Origin: Geobacter sp. AOG2 | GTDB lineage: Bacteria > Desulfobacterota > Desulfuromonadia > Geobacterales > Pseudopelobacteraceae | DNA length: 64,000 nucleotides | Assembly (NCBI RefSeq): GCF_019972295.1 | Contig: NZ_BLJA01000001.1 | Location: 776,049 to 840,048 of the forward strand | Reading direction: 5' to 3' | Shown here: positions 9,206-17,862 of the stretch, piece by piece | How positions within the stretch are numbered: the first letter of the stretch is position 1 | Layout of the letters: every line of letters begins with the position of its first letter | Notes under the pieces: model-generated | What the model saw: the letters and a program-made list of their open reading frames with translations, nothing else | The model's database searches: none | What the model was told of the DNA's origin: nothing | Position numbers and translations under genes: made by a program

Positions 9206-9256
9206 GGCGGGCTCAGGGGTGCCTGTGACAACGGGTAGAGAGCCCGCCGTTCGTTT
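9206..9256. terminator. Hairpin between convergent genes
   Basis: GGCGGGCTC (9206-9214) pairs with GAGCCCGCC (9240-9248), with a 25-base loop and a T-rich 3' flank. It can serve the lysine-rich gene and the converging RIO kinase gene. Confidence 0.55.
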
Positions 9257-10090
9257 TCAATGATTGCTGTTGAGTTCGTGCCAGCGCCGGGCCGAGTCGA
9301 TATCCCGCATGACGCCGCGCACGTCGGCAGGGTTGGCACTCTGCTCAAAGCGTCCGGTCAGCACGCTCTCCGGGGTGAGTTCTCCCCTGGAGTACAGCTT
9401 CCAGATCTCCCTGCCGTAGTCGGTGGTCAGAAGTTCGGGGGCGAACCGGCCGAAATAGGCGGTCATGTTGGCGACATCCCGCCGGAGCATGTCGGCGGCG
9501 TTGTTGTTTCCTGCGGCGTCGATGGCTTGCGGCAGGTCGATGATGACCAGCCCCCTGTTACCGGCCAGTACGTTATATTCGGACAGGTCGCCATGGACGA
9601 GCCCGGCACAGAGCATGAGGACGATCTGGGCGATCATGGTACGGTGGTGGTCGCGGGCCTGCTCCGGCGTCAGTCTCACATCATTGAGACGCGGTGCGGT
9701 GTTGCCGTTATCGTCGGCCACCAGTTCCATCAGCAGGATCCCCCCGCTGTAGCTGAATATTTTGGGCACGTGCACCCCGGCCTCGGCCAAACGTTGCAGG
9801 GCATTCACCTCGGCGTTTTGCCAAGCCCCTTCCTGCTCTTTACGGCCAAACCTGGAATTCTTGCCCATGGCGCGCGCCTGGCGGCTGTTCTTGACCTTAC
9901 GCCCTTCCTGGTAGCGGGCCTGGGAGCTGAAGCTCCGATGGCCGGCGTCCTTATACACCTTGGCGCAACGCAACTCCCCCATGGAGCGGACCACATAGAC
10001 CTCGGCCTCCTTGCCGCTCATGAGTTGTGAGACTACCTCGTCGACGAGGCCGTTTTCAACGAGCATCTCAAATTTTTTCGGTGTTTTCAT
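9257..10090 (-). CDS. RIO-type serine/threonine protein kinase
   Basis: A 277-residue atypical kinase of the RIO1 group. The nucleotide loop GKEAEVY is at 26-32, the catalytic loop HGDLSEYN at 166-173, and the metal-binding IIDLPQ has its Asp at 185. A basic stretch (RKVKNSRQARAMGKNSR) lies between the N-lobe strands. Archaeal and eukaryotic RIO kinases act in small-subunit ribosome maturation. The bacterial members are poorly studied, so the substrate is unknown. It is transcribed alone toward the lysine-rich gene. Confidence 0.9.
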   Translation of the reverse strand: MKTPKKFEMLVENGLVDEVVSQLMSGKEAEVYVVRSMGELRCAKVYKDAGHRSFSSQARYQEGRKVKNSRQARAMGKNSRFGRKEQEGAWQNAEVNALQRLAEAGVHVPKIFSYSGGILLMELVADDNGNTAPRLNDVRLTPEQARDHHRTMIAQIVLMLCAGLVHGDLSEYNVLAGNRGLVIIDLPQAIDAAGNNNAADMLRRDVANMTAYFGRFAPELLTTDYGREIWKLYSRGELTPESVLTGRFEQSANPADVRGVMRDIDSARRWHELNSNH

Positions 10091-10374
10091 ACGTTTTCTT
10101 ATCCTGTTCTGGACGCAAGGGGCATTTGGGACATTCCCTTGTTCGCATGGTCGCTCGTCATGGGTTGTGCGGACTTGTTCCCGAGGGGTACGGAGAGGCG
10201 GGGTTCGGTTCGAAGGGGAGAGAAGATATTTTCAGGAAGTACATTACTATTTAAGTATACTATAAGTGATGGATAAAGGATAGTGCCTTTCCTGTGATCA
10301 TCTTTTGGGGCGGACCGGACTTTCCGGAATGCCTTCCGGGCGGGGAAAGGTGGTCTTCCCGAATGGCCTGATCA

Positions 10375-10414
10375 TTTCCCGGCAAAGGCGGTTCGTGGCG
10401 TCTTTGCCGGGAAA
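10375..10414. repeat. Inverted repeat downstream of the parvulin gene
   Basis: TTTCCCGGCAAAG and CTTTGCCGGGAAA form a perfect 13-bp stem with a 14-base loop. There is no T tract in either direction. It probably protects or ends the leftward parvulin transcript. The rest of the 10091-10445 gap shows nothing else I can name. Confidence 0.5.
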
Positions 10415-10445
10415 CGGGCAATGAAGCGGTGCAAACAGCGCCTGC

Positions 10446-10727
10446 CTATTCGGTACGGCTGGTGACCTCCAGCAGATGGTAGCCGAACTGGGTCTGAACC
10501 GGGCCGAGAACCTTGCCCACCTCACCGCTGAAAACGGCTTGGTCGAACTCTTTCACCATCTGGCCCGGGCCGAATTCTCCCAAGGCGCCGCCCTGCTTGC
10601 CCGAAGGGCAGAGGGAATGTTCCCGTGCAACGACCGCAAAATCGGCACCAGCTTCAATCTGTTTCTTGAGGTCTTCGCAGACCTCCTTGCTTGCCACCAG
10701 GATGTGGCGTGCAGTGGCTCTTGCCAT
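10446..10727 (-). CDS. Parvulin-type peptidyl-prolyl cis-trans isomerase (PpiC family)
   Basis: A 93-residue single-domain parvulin, the usual size of cytoplasmic PpiC. The opening ARATARHILV, the middle GGALGEFGPGQMVKEFDQAVF and the closing QTQFGYHLLEV are the canonical rotamase signatures. It catalyses isomerisation of Xaa-Pro bonds during folding. The ATG at 10727 follows AAGGAG by 7 bases. No signal peptide is present, so it is cytosolic. It faces away from the PBP gene. Confidence 0.9.
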   Translation of the reverse strand: MARATARHILVASKEVCEDLKKQIEAGADFAVVAREHSLCPSGKQGGALGEFGPGQMVKEFDQAVFSGEVGKVLGPVQTQFGYHLLEVTSRTE

Positions 10728-11031
10728 GGTGTACTCCTTGTTGTGTTGGTTTTTCCCGGAAGGGTATGCAAGCATATCACAGTCCGTGGAAGGGGGACAG
10801 CGACTTTTATCGTGCCGGTTTCCTCCTCGTGACAGGGTAATTTCCTTTTGTCGCCCGGCCAGGACCCTGCCTGCCCATAATCAACCTGTCCCGTTGTTCC
10901 AGCTCTTGTCGCCAAATAGGGCGACAAGGCGGGCATTGTAAAGAAACGGCAGTTTGTCCGGCAGCATAGCCCGCACCCAAGGGGTTAATTTTTTCCCTTG
11001 ACGGGCACAAAAACGTGTAAAATAAATACAC

Positions 11032-13143
11032 GTGGTGCTCCTGAAAATCGGGAGAAAACAAAAAGCGGCAGATATCGCCGACATCTCGTCTGTTTTAGGA
11101 TTATGTGTCTTGAGTTCCCTTTTTTTTGCCCGCGGTACAAAAGTGCTTTATCCCGCCCTCCTTGCGCTTGCCTTCGTCCTGAATCTGGCCGCTTCGGCGC
11201 CTGCCCAGGAAAATTTCGCCACCTATCCCCTCCTGGCGTCCGGCTATACCTCCATCAAGGTTTTTGACAACCAGGGGCGGTTCGTTGGCCGGCTTCTGCC
11301 GGAAAAACGGTACTGGGTCCCCATCGACCGCATCCCCGCATTCCTGCAAAGGGCGGTGGTGGCCGTTGAGGACGCCCGCTTCTACGAACATGGGGGCATC
11401 GATCTCCGCGGGATCGCCCGGGCCTTGGTGAAGGACGTGGTCAAGGGGAAAATGGTTGAGGGCGGTTCGACCATCACCCAACAACTGATCAAAAACAAAT
11501 ACCTGTCCGGCGAAAAGACCATCGAACGGAAGCTCGACGAAGCCCGCATGGCCATGGAGTTTGAGAAGAAATACACCAAGAAGCAGATCCTTGAGATGTA
11601 TTTCAACGAGATCTACTACGGGAACGGGGCATGGGGCATTGCCCAGGCGGCCCGCATCTATTTTGACAAAAATCCGGAGGATTTGACCGACGCCGAGTGC
11701 GCCCTGCTGGCCGGTGTGCCAAAAAATCCGGGCCGCTACAACCCGTTGGGAAAAGCAGCCAACGTCACGAGGCGGAGGGATGTGGTCCTCAAGCGAATGG
11801 CGGACCTGAATATGATCACGCCCCGGCAGAGACAGAACCTGAGAACCCAGCGCGTCACCTTTGTGCAGGCCGGTCAGGCTCCCCAGTATCTGGCCCATAT
11901 CCGGGCCAAGCTGATCGAGCGGTACGGTGCGGATGTCATCGAACAGGGCGGACTGGAAGTGACCGCGGCCCTGGATCTGAACCTGCAAAAACAGGCCGAG
12001 AAGGCGTTGGCCGAAGGGGTCAAACGGATTTCTCCCCAGTTGCAGGGGGCGTTGGTTTGCCTGGACCTCGCCACGGGTGATGTCCTGGCGGCCGTTGGGG
12101 GAGTCGATGCCGGTAAGGGGGCCTATAATCGCGCCTTTTCCGCCAAGCGTCAACCAGGCTCGGCCATCAAGCCGCTGATCTACGCGGCAGCCCTGGAAAG
12201 AGGGATTACTGCCGGCAGTATTTGGAACGATACCCCGGTAGCCTATAACCGGGGGAACAACGAAGTTTGGAGGCCTCTGAATTATGGCAGGGAACGGTTC
12301 GGGGATATCTCCCTGAGGAAGGCTTTGGCCTATTCCAACAACGTTGTCACGGTAAAAGTGCTTGAGACCATCGGGGTCCCGTATTTTATCGATTTTGCCG
12401 GCAAGATGGGGCTGCCGTTGCGCGCGCAGAATGGTCTCTCCCTGGCCCTGGGAACGGATGAGGTTACCCTCAGCGACCTGGTTCAGGCGTACACCCCCCT
12501 GGCGGCCGGAGGCATGCGCTCCGAAGCGCGGACCATCATCCGGGTGTATGATCGTCGGCGTAATGCCTGGACGGAAAATCCTCCGGCGGTTACCCCGGTC
12601 CTTGCGCCTGCCACTGCCTTCATCACTACCCAGATGATGAAGGACGTCATGACCTACGGTACCGCCAAGACGCTCAGGAAGTTCAGCCAGGAATACCCGT
12701 CCGCCGGAAAAACCGGCACCACCAACGATTACCGGGATGCCTGGTTCATCGGCTATACCCCCCAGGTGATAACCGGCGTCTGGGTAGGGTATGACAAACC
12801 CCGGCCAGGGGGGAAGGGCTTCACCGGCGGCGCTGTCGCGGCCCCCATCTGGGAGCGGTTCATGCGTCGGGCCGTGGCTGCGAAACCGGTTGTCGACTTC
12901 ACCAAACCGGATACGGTTGTTTCCGTTGCCATCGATCCTGCCACAGGTCTTCTGGCGGCGCCGGAGTGCCCGAAGAAACGCGATGAATTTTATATCCCCG
13001 GGACCGAGCCGACCGAATATTGCCCCGCACATGGGGGGGGCGAGACCAAGCCCGCACCGGTACCGCCATCGTCATCGCCACCGCCTTTGCCACAGCCACA
13101 GCCGTCGCCACGGTCGCCAGTGATGGAGGATGGCGCCCCATAA
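11032..13143 (+). CDS. Class A penicillin-binding protein (PBP1A-like)
   Basis: A 703-residue bifunctional peptidoglycan synthase. An N-terminal hydrophobic anchor (about 38-56) precedes the GT51 glycosyltransferase with its catalytic Glu in EDARFYEH (113-120) and GGSTITQQ (144-151). The transpeptidase has SxxK at S377-K380, SNN at 435-437 and KTGTT at 560-564. The tail is Pro/Ser-rich. It polymerises and cross-links murein at the outer face of the inner membrane. The start taken is a GTG; a slightly later start is possible. The 256-base upstream gap shows only a hairpin at 10905-10928 without a T tract. Confidence 0.93.
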   Translation: MVLLKIGRKQKAADIADISSVLGLCVLSSLFFARGTKVLYPALLALAFVLNLAASAPAQENFATYPLLASGYTSIKVFDNQGRFVGRLLPEKRYWVPIDRIPAFLQRAVVAVEDARFYEHGGIDLRGIARALVKDVVKGKMVEGGSTITQQLIKNKYLSGEKTIERKLDEARMAMEFEKKYTKKQILEMYFNEIYYGNGAWGIAQAARIYFDKNPEDLTDAECALLAGVPKNPGRYNPLGKAANVTRRRDVVLKRMADLNMITPRQRQNLRTQRVTFVQAGQAPQYLAHIRAKLIERYGADVIEQGGLEVTAALDLNLQKQAEKALAEGVKRISPQLQGALVCLDLATGDVLAAVGGVDAGKGAYNRAFSAKRQPGSAIKPLIYAAALERGITAGSIWNDTPVAYNRGNNEVWRPLNYGRERFGDISLRKALAYSNNVVTVKVLETIGVPYFIDFAGKMGLPLRAQNGLSLALGTDEVTLSDLVQAYTPLAAGGMRSEARTIIRVYDRRRNAWTENPPAVTPVLAPATAFITTQMMKDVMTYGTAKTLRKFSQEYPSAGKTGTTNDYRDAWFIGYTPQVITGVWVGYDKPRPGGKGFTGGAVAAPIWERFMRRAVAAKPVVDFTKPDTVVSVAIDPATGLLAAPECPKKRDEFYIPGTEPTEYCPAHGGGETKPAPVPPSSSPPPLPQPQPSPRSPVMEDGAP

Positions 13144-13280
13144 CCCCTGGCCCTTGCAAGCGGTGCGCGGCCTGGAGGGAACGCCGCGCCCCTTGTGAGG
13201 GCCGCCTGTCAAAGAACCCGGGGTCTTGCCGCAGGGCACGCGCCCTAAGCATCTATCACCGCTTTACAAGGAGAAAGAAT

Positions 13281-14144
13281 ATGATTCAGTACGGTTTTCT
13301 CGGTCTCGGTATCATGGGCAATGCCATGGCGGCCAATCTGGTGCGGGCTGGTCTTCAGGTTATGGTCTGGAACCGCGATCCGGCCAAATGCGCCCCCCTG
13401 GTGGCCCTGGGCGCACGCCAGGGAGGAAGTCCCCGTGACGTGGCCGCCGCCTGCGACATCACTTTTGCCATGCTCGCCGACCCCGCCGCAGCCAGGGAGG
13501 TCTGCTTCGGTCCGGCGGGGGTGTTGGAGGGGATCGCCGCCGGACGCGGCTATATCGACATGTCCACCGTGGACGACGTGACCGCCTCTGCCATCGCCGG
13601 GGCGGTGGCAGAGCGCGGGGGGCGTTTCCTTGAAGCCCCGGTTTCCGGTACCAAGAAGCCGGCCGAGGATGGGACCCTGGTCATACTTGCCGCAGGGGAT
13701 CGGGGACTTTACGACGAGGCAGCCCCGGCACTGGACAAGATGGGGAAGAAGCGTTTTTATCTGGGCTCAGTCGGCCAGGGGGCGCGCATGAAGCTCGTTA
13801 TAAACGCGATCATGGGGGGGATGATGACTGCCCTCTGCGAGGGGGTGGCTCTCGGTCGTAAAGGGGGGCTCGATGGTGCTGACATTCTGGAAGCGCTTGA
13901 TGCCGGGGCGCTTGCCAACCCGCTCTTCAGAGGCAAGGGACCCATGCTGTTGCAGGGGGAATTTCCCACCAGTTTCCCGCTGAAACACATGCAGAAGGAC
14001 CTGCGTCTCGCCGTGGCCCTTGGGGACGAACTGGGCCAGCCGCTCCACAGCATCGCCGCGGTCAACGAGATATTCAAGCAGGCACGCGCCGCCGGGCACG
14101 GCGATGCAGATGTGGCTGCGGTCTTTCAGGTCATCAAGCAGTAA
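13281..14144 (+). CDS. NAD(P)-dependent beta-hydroxyacid dehydrogenase (glyoxylate/succinic semialdehyde reductase type)
   Basis: A 287-residue enzyme with the Rossmann motif GLGIMG (8-13), the substrate-binding segment APVSGTKKPAEDGTL (about 119-133) and the catalytic Lys171 in GARMKLVINAIM. Length and motifs match the Geobacter enzyme characterised as a glyoxylate/succinic semialdehyde reductase, which turns reactive aldehydes into hydroxyacids using NADPH. The open frame extends far upstream, but AAGGAG before 13281 and the family N-terminus set the start. It is probably an independent unit after the PBP gene. Confidence 0.87.
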   Translation: MIQYGFLGLGIMGNAMAANLVRAGLQVMVWNRDPAKCAPLVALGARQGGSPRDVAAACDITFAMLADPAAAREVCFGPAGVLEGIAAGRGYIDMSTVDDVTASAIAGAVAERGGRFLEAPVSGTKKPAEDGTLVILAAGDRGLYDEAAPALDKMGKKRFYLGSVGQGARMKLVINAIMGGMMTALCEGVALGRKGGLDGADILEALDAGALANPLFRGKGPMLLQGEFPTSFPLKHMQKDLRLAVALGDELGQPLHSIAAVNEIFKQARAAGHGDADVAAVFQVIKQ

Positions 14145-14254
14145 GGCGATTGAGAGCGGGAACGCGGTATGAGAGAGGAACGTGTCATTAAAACGAGGTC
14201 GCGCGTCACATGGGAGGCGTTAGCGACGCCTCTGTGCCTCCATGGGGACATGAG

Positions 14255-14749
14255 ATGAAATTCACCCTCCTGACCCATTTCAAGGAGTTCGAAAAACCGT
14301 CCAATACCGGCCGATTGGTGCTGGACGTCTTGGGAGATGCGGCCGTGCAGGTCCGTTGGGACCGGCTGAACCCGCCCGCCGGATTTGTGGAGGAGATTGA
14401 GGCGGGTGGCGTGGCGCTGGTCTATCCCGGCGCACCTGATGAGAGTGACGACGATCTGACCGGCATCAACCATTTCGTCATTATTGACGGCACCTGGCAC
14501 GAGGCCCGCAAGATCCACCAGAGAAGCCCCTATCTCCTGAAGCTCCGCAGGGTCTGCCTCAAGCCTGCCGGGAAGTCCCTCTACAACCTCAGGAAAAATC
14601 AGAAGGAGGCCTGCCTCTGTACCGCGGAGTGCGTGATAGAAATTTTGCGCGCTACGGGGAGAATCGGGGATGCGGAGCGGTTGATGGAGCGTTTTCTTGC
14701 ATTCATCAGGCCGCCCGGCATCATGCGGGGAGCGGTTCCGGGGCATTGA
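14255..14749 (+). CDS. DTW-domain protein (tRNA-uridine aminocarboxypropyltransferase-like)
   Basis: A 164-residue protein with the DxTW signature seen as DGTWHEARK. It is followed by the arginine/leucine-rich segment LLKLRRVCLKP and a C-terminal helix ending in RFLAFIRPPG. DTW proteins transfer an aminocarboxypropyl group from SAM to uridine in tRNA (TapT/DTWD). The target position is not deducible. The start is chosen at MKFTLL, where the family usually begins, because the preceding 15 codons look non-conserved. GGGG lies 7 bases upstream. Confidence 0.75.
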   Translation: MKFTLLTHFKEFEKPSNTGRLVLDVLGDAAVQVRWDRLNPPAGFVEEIEAGGVALVYPGAPDESDDDLTGINHFVIIDGTWHEARKIHQRSPYLLKLRRVCLKPAGKSLYNLRKNQKEACLCTAECVIEILRATGRIGDAERLMERFLAFIRPPGIMRGAVPGH

Positions 14750-14770
14750 GGCAGCCATTCGTGGAGCCGT

Positions 14771-15349
14771 TCAGGCAAACAGCCATCGCCGGACGAGTTT
14801 CGTATATCGCGGCATGACAACATAGATCATGAGAAATACGACCGTTCCGGTGACCGCAAGTGTGGTGAGCGCATGGTTATCCGGAACTCCGAGCAACCGA
14901 AGTGCCGGCGTAACAATTAGCGGTACGCCAAGCACTAACGGGTAGATAGCGGACCACGTCACCAAATATTGCCTCCAGCGTGCGGGCACCCTTGCTTTGG
15001 CTCCCTCAGGAACAAACCAGAAATCCAATCCGCTACGAATGAAAAAGTCGTCGCCGCTAACAAGTAACGGCTTGACCTTTTCAATCAGACGGCTACGAAT
15101 TGGCGACTCCATCCACGACTGGAGGTTCGCTTTTGTGTCGAATCGGATAATAACCGTATTGGTCGAGGTAAGACCAGGGATCGGGCGGATGATATGCCAA
15201 TCCAGGTTTCCCTTCGAGGACCTGCACAGTGGCCCGATTTCGTCCAGCCAGCTTTCGTAATCCAGATGCTTGCCTTCACGCACTCTGTGGGTGATAACAA
15301 CTGTTGCCCCGATATCACTGGAGTTCATGGGTGTAGTGTTCTCGTCCAT
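14771..15349 (-). CDS. Antibiotic-biosynthesis-monooxygenase-like protein with C-terminal membrane segments
   Basis: A 192-residue protein. Residues 15-110 resemble a dimeric alpha-beta barrel (ABM) domain, with VVITHRVREGKHLDYESWL and a central WHIIRPI strand. After it come two or three hydrophobic segments (about 128-150 and 160-182) and a short basic tail, so the barrel is tethered to the membrane. Such fusions are known as conserved hypotheticals, and the substrate is unknown. It converges with the DTW gene and stands alone. Confidence 0.65.
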   Translation of the reverse strand: MDENTTPMNSSDIGATVVITHRVREGKHLDYESWLDEIGPLCRSSKGNLDWHIIRPIPGLTSTNTVIIRFDTKANLQSWMESPIRSRLIEKVKPLLVSGDDFFIRSGLDFWFVPEGAKARVPARWRQYLVTWSAIYPLVLGVPLIVTPALRLLGVPDNHALTTLAVTGTVVFLMIYVVMPRYTKLVRRWLFA

Positions 15350-15638
15350 AGTATCTTCAACCTCATTTTTGCGCCATCAAAGCGAGAGATGACATGATGT
15401 TGCCACATTATACCCCAAAAGAGTGAATATATTTGTAAGTCATAGCCCGGCGAATTTGTTTTCCGCCCTCTCAAGCATGCCGGTTTCTTCCGGCGCCGTC
15501 TCTCTCGTGTGCGGCAACGGACGAGCGCATGATGATGGTTGTAATTTCGGGGCTCATAATCCATACTCTCTTTGTCGAATACCGCCCAAGCCCCTTGCCG
15601 GGAGACGATCCCGCCGCAGAATGAGGATATTACCCGCC

Positions 15639-16181
15639 ATGGCGCTGCCGTCCAAGGTTTATAAAGCATTCATCCAGCTTTCCGATATCGGCCGCGGCGT
15701 TTATGAAACCTTGCAGGCAACGGTCGCCCAACATCCATCGGAAACCGAGGAGCGCCTTGTGGCCCGTTTGCTGGCCTACGCGATCTTCCATGAACCGGAG
15801 TTGGCGTTCACCAAGGGTCTTAGCGCTACGGACGAACCGGACCTGTGGGTGAAACGGGCCGATGATCGGGTTCGGCTCTGGGTTGAGGTCGGTCTGCCGG
15901 AACCGGACCGTATCATCAAAGCGGGTCGCCATTCGGAACGGGTCGCCCTCTTGGCCTGCGGCAGGCAACTTGCCGCGTGGGACCAGCAGCAGTTGCCCAA
16001 GCTGGAGAAACTTACCAATCTCACCGTTATCAGCATCGATCCCGCTATCATTGCCAAACTGGCAGCGCAGTTGGAGCGGACCATCGCCTGGTCGGTCACC
16101 ATCACCGAAGGTACCATTTATCTAACAGTCGGCGAGGAAACGCTAGAGAGCGCCATCCAGATGAAGGCCGGCAGTCCCTGA
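15639..16181 (+). CDS. YaeQ family protein
   Basis: A 180-residue protein whose N-terminus (MALPSKVYKAFIQLSD) and signature block HPSETEERLVARLLAYAIF followed by GLSATDEPDLW match YaeQ. The YaeQ fold is a PD-(D/E)xK nuclease-like variant; a role in suppressing loss of RfaH was proposed in E. coli but is unproven. The frame extends 216 bases upstream with no family similarity, so the start is set by homology to YaeQ. The preceding 290-base gap (15350-15638) holds nothing recognisable. Confidence 0.82.
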   Translation: MALPSKVYKAFIQLSDIGRGVYETLQATVAQHPSETEERLVARLLAYAIFHEPELAFTKGLSATDEPDLWVKRADDRVRLWVEVGLPEPDRIIKAGRHSERVALLACGRQLAAWDQQQLPKLEKLTNLTVISIDPAIIAKLAAQLERTIAWSVTITEGTIYLTVGEETLESAIQMKAGSP

Positions 16182-16250
16182 GTCCTGGAGGGCGGCGTAC
16201 CAACCGAATTCTGTAACCTTGTCCATCAGGAGTCGTCACGAAAGGATACC

Positions 16251-16721
16251 ATGACTAATAACGATCTCCTCCGCAGCCTCCGCTATGCCTTGAAGTTGGA
16301 TGGCGAAACCATCGCCGAGTTGTGCGCGTTGGGCGGGCATGAAATTAAACCGATAGACGTGTTGAAACTCCTGAAAAAGGAAGAGGAAACCGGCTTTGCG
16401 GTTTGTGCCGACACGGTGATGGGGGCCTTTCTTGACGGCCTGATCGTTTCCCGGCGCGGTGCGCAGGAGCCGAAACCCGGGGTAGTCAAGGCACCGGAGG
16501 CGGCGTTGAACAATAATCTCATTCTGCGGAAGCTCAGGATCGCGTTGGAGTTGAACGAGGAGGGGATGCTCGCGGTCCTGGCAAAGGCCGGGGTCCAACT
16601 TTCAAAATCCGAATTGTCCGCCATGTTTCGGGCAAAGGGGCACAGGAACTACAAGCCCTGCGGCGACCAATTTCTCCGCAATTTCATCCGTGGCTTGACG
16701 CTTGGCGGGGGGAAAACGTAG
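16251..16721 (+). CDS. DUF1456 (YehS-like) protein
   Basis: A 156-residue protein built of two tandem DUF1456 repeats. The first opens with NNDLLRSLRYALKLDG and the second with NNNLILRKLRIALELNE. Each repeat ends with a short motif in which a Cys precedes Asp or Gly (about residues 51 and 136). The family's function is unknown, though it occurs widely in proteobacteria. It lies 69 bases after yaeQ on the same strand, and a hairpin with a T tract follows. Confidence 0.85.
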   Translation: MTNNDLLRSLRYALKLDGETIAELCALGGHEIKPIDVLKLLKKEEETGFAVCADTVMGAFLDGLIVSRRGAQEPKPGVVKAPEAALNNNLILRKLRIALELNEEGMLAVLAKAGVQLSKSELSAMFRAKGHRNYKPCGDQFLRNFIRGLTLGGGKT

Positions 16722-16749
16722 CCGGAAGCGGCGCTTGCCCGGAATTTCA

Positions 16750-16790
16750 GGGGACGGTCCGCTTTATGGAATGCGGTCCGCCCCTTTTTT
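16750..16790 (+). terminator. Intrinsic terminator after the DUF1456 gene
   Basis: GGGG-A-CGGTCCGC pairs with GCGGTCCGCCCC apart from one bulged A and a T-T mismatch. Six T follow. Confidence 0.6.
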
Positions 16791-16830
16791 CATACCTGTT
16801 GTACCGAAACCTCAGGAGAGTTCTGCCACC

Positions 16831-17313
16831 ATGACGAAGGAACAGATAATTCGAGAGATAATCGCACCGCTTTCCAACGATCTCGCGGTACTCTCCATTG
16901 CGGCTCGGACGGCCCACGAGGCCGCCACCCACGAGGAGTGTCTCCCCGACAACAAGTACGATACCACCGCCCTTGAGGCCTCTTATATCGCACAGGGACA
17001 GGCCAATCGCGCCCAGGAGATCAGGATCGCCCTGGAGGGCTACCGTACCCTGACGCTGCTTGGCTTTGACGACGACACACCGATCCGGTTGACGGCCCTG
17101 GTTACCCTTGAAAGCCCGCAGGGTGAGGTTCGGAGGCTTTTCCTCGGTCCCCAGGCCGGGGGTATGAAGATTGCCGATCATGACGGGGAGGTTGTGGTCA
17201 TTACCCCCCGTTCCCCCCTGGGGCGCTCCTTGTTGGGGCTGAAAACCGGTGATGAGGTGCAGGTGGGCGAGGCTGCCGCAGCCCTGTCCTACACCGTGGC
17301 CGGAGTTAGTTGA
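16831..17313 (+). CDS. GreA/GreB-family elongation-factor-like protein
   Basis: A 160-residue protein. An N-terminal helical part (1-75, ILREII... to IALEGYRTL) is followed by a C-terminal FKBP-like GreA/B domain ending in SPLGRSLLGLKTGDEVQV. Gre factors stimulate RNA-polymerase transcript cleavage. This one lacks the clear acidic DxxE coiled-coil tip of GreA, so it may be a Gre-like RNAP secondary-channel factor of a different kind (compare Rnk or Gfh). CAGGAGAG precedes the ATG. It is monocistronic. Confidence 0.75.
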   Translation: MTKEQIIREIIAPLSNDLAVLSIAARTAHEAATHEECLPDNKYDTTALEASYIAQGQANRAQEIRIALEGYRTLTLLGFDDDTPIRLTALVTLESPQGEVRRLFLGPQAGGMKIADHDGEVVVITPRSPLGRSLLGLKTGDEVQVGEAAAALSYTVAGVS

Positions 17314-17362
17314 TGTGGGCTGACACGGGATATGTTCGCCGCCGGGGGGCTCCGCCCGAACG

Positions 17363-17707
17363 CTACAAATGCTCCCTGGCCCAAGCGCACATCTGATCGA
17401 GGATGGGAATAATGGTCGTGCCTTTTGCGGTGAGGGAGTACTCCACTTTGGGGGGCACCTGGGGGTATACCTCCCGGTGCACGAGGTGGTCGGTCTCCAA
17501 CTCCCGCAACTGCTGGGTGAGCATCTTTCTCGTGGTACCGGAGAATTGCCGCTGCAAATCGGAAAAGCGCATGGTCCGTTGCGACAGGTGCCAGAGTATG
17601 GAGGCCTTCCATTTGCCGCCGACCACGGCCAGGGTGGCATCTATACCGCATTTGTATGACTTGTCCCGGTACACCGTCAGATTCTCTTTCTCCTGATTAT
17701 TTTCCAT
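17363..17707 (-). CDS. HxlR-family transcriptional regulator
   Basis: A 114-residue winged-helix protein with the HxlR signature: CGIDATLAVVGGKWKASIL at about 20-38, then MRFSDLQRQFSGTTRKMLTQQLREL and a wing ending VEYSLTAKG. The only clear redox-sensor candidate is the Cys at about position 20, a site often used by HypR/QorR-type relatives to sense electrophiles. It is transcribed divergently from an iron-sulfur flavoprotein gene and probably controls it through the palindrome at 17742-17756. Confidence 0.88.
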   Translation of the reverse strand: MENNQEKENLTVYRDKSYKCGIDATLAVVGGKWKASILWHLSQRTMRFSDLQRQFSGTTRKMLTQQLRELETDHLVHREVYPQVPPKVEYSLTAKGTTIIPILDQMCAWAREHL

Positions 17708-17741
17708 GGAAACTCCGCGAAATTCTTTATGTTACAAAAAA

Positions 17742-17756
17742 GGTACTACGTACCTA
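17742..17756. promoter_or_regulatory. Palindrome in the divergent region, candidate HxlR operator
   Basis: AGGTAC-TAC-GTACCT is a perfect 6+6 dyad. It lies 35 bases before the regulator start and just upstream of the predicted promoter of the divergent flavoprotein gene, a normal place for an HxlR site. A further TACCT half-site occurs within that promoter spacer. Confidence 0.5.
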
Positions 17757-17768
17757 AATAGTCCGTTA

Positions 17769-17797
17769 TTGACGAATAGATACCTATGGTGGATTAT
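17769..17797 (+). promoter_or_regulatory. Predicted promoter of the iron-sulfur flavoprotein gene
   Basis: TTGACG, a 17-base spacer, then GATTAT. It lies about 65 bases before the start codon and 12 bases beyond the candidate operator. Confidence 0.45.
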
Positions 17798-17862
17798 AGC
17801 GCCTATATTTGAAAAATTGAAGCTCGAATATGAATCTAACGCGAAAACAGGGGGACGAATCG

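Noticed and set aside
11101-13032. 643-codon open frame on the minus strand
   Set aside because: It lies fully inside the PBP1A gene, whose motifs are complete. The antisense translation has no recognisable domain and comes from high G+C codon bias.
15423-15638. In-frame upstream extension of yaeQ
   Set aside because: The 72 extra codons show no similarity to YaeQ, and the family N-terminus starts at 15639.
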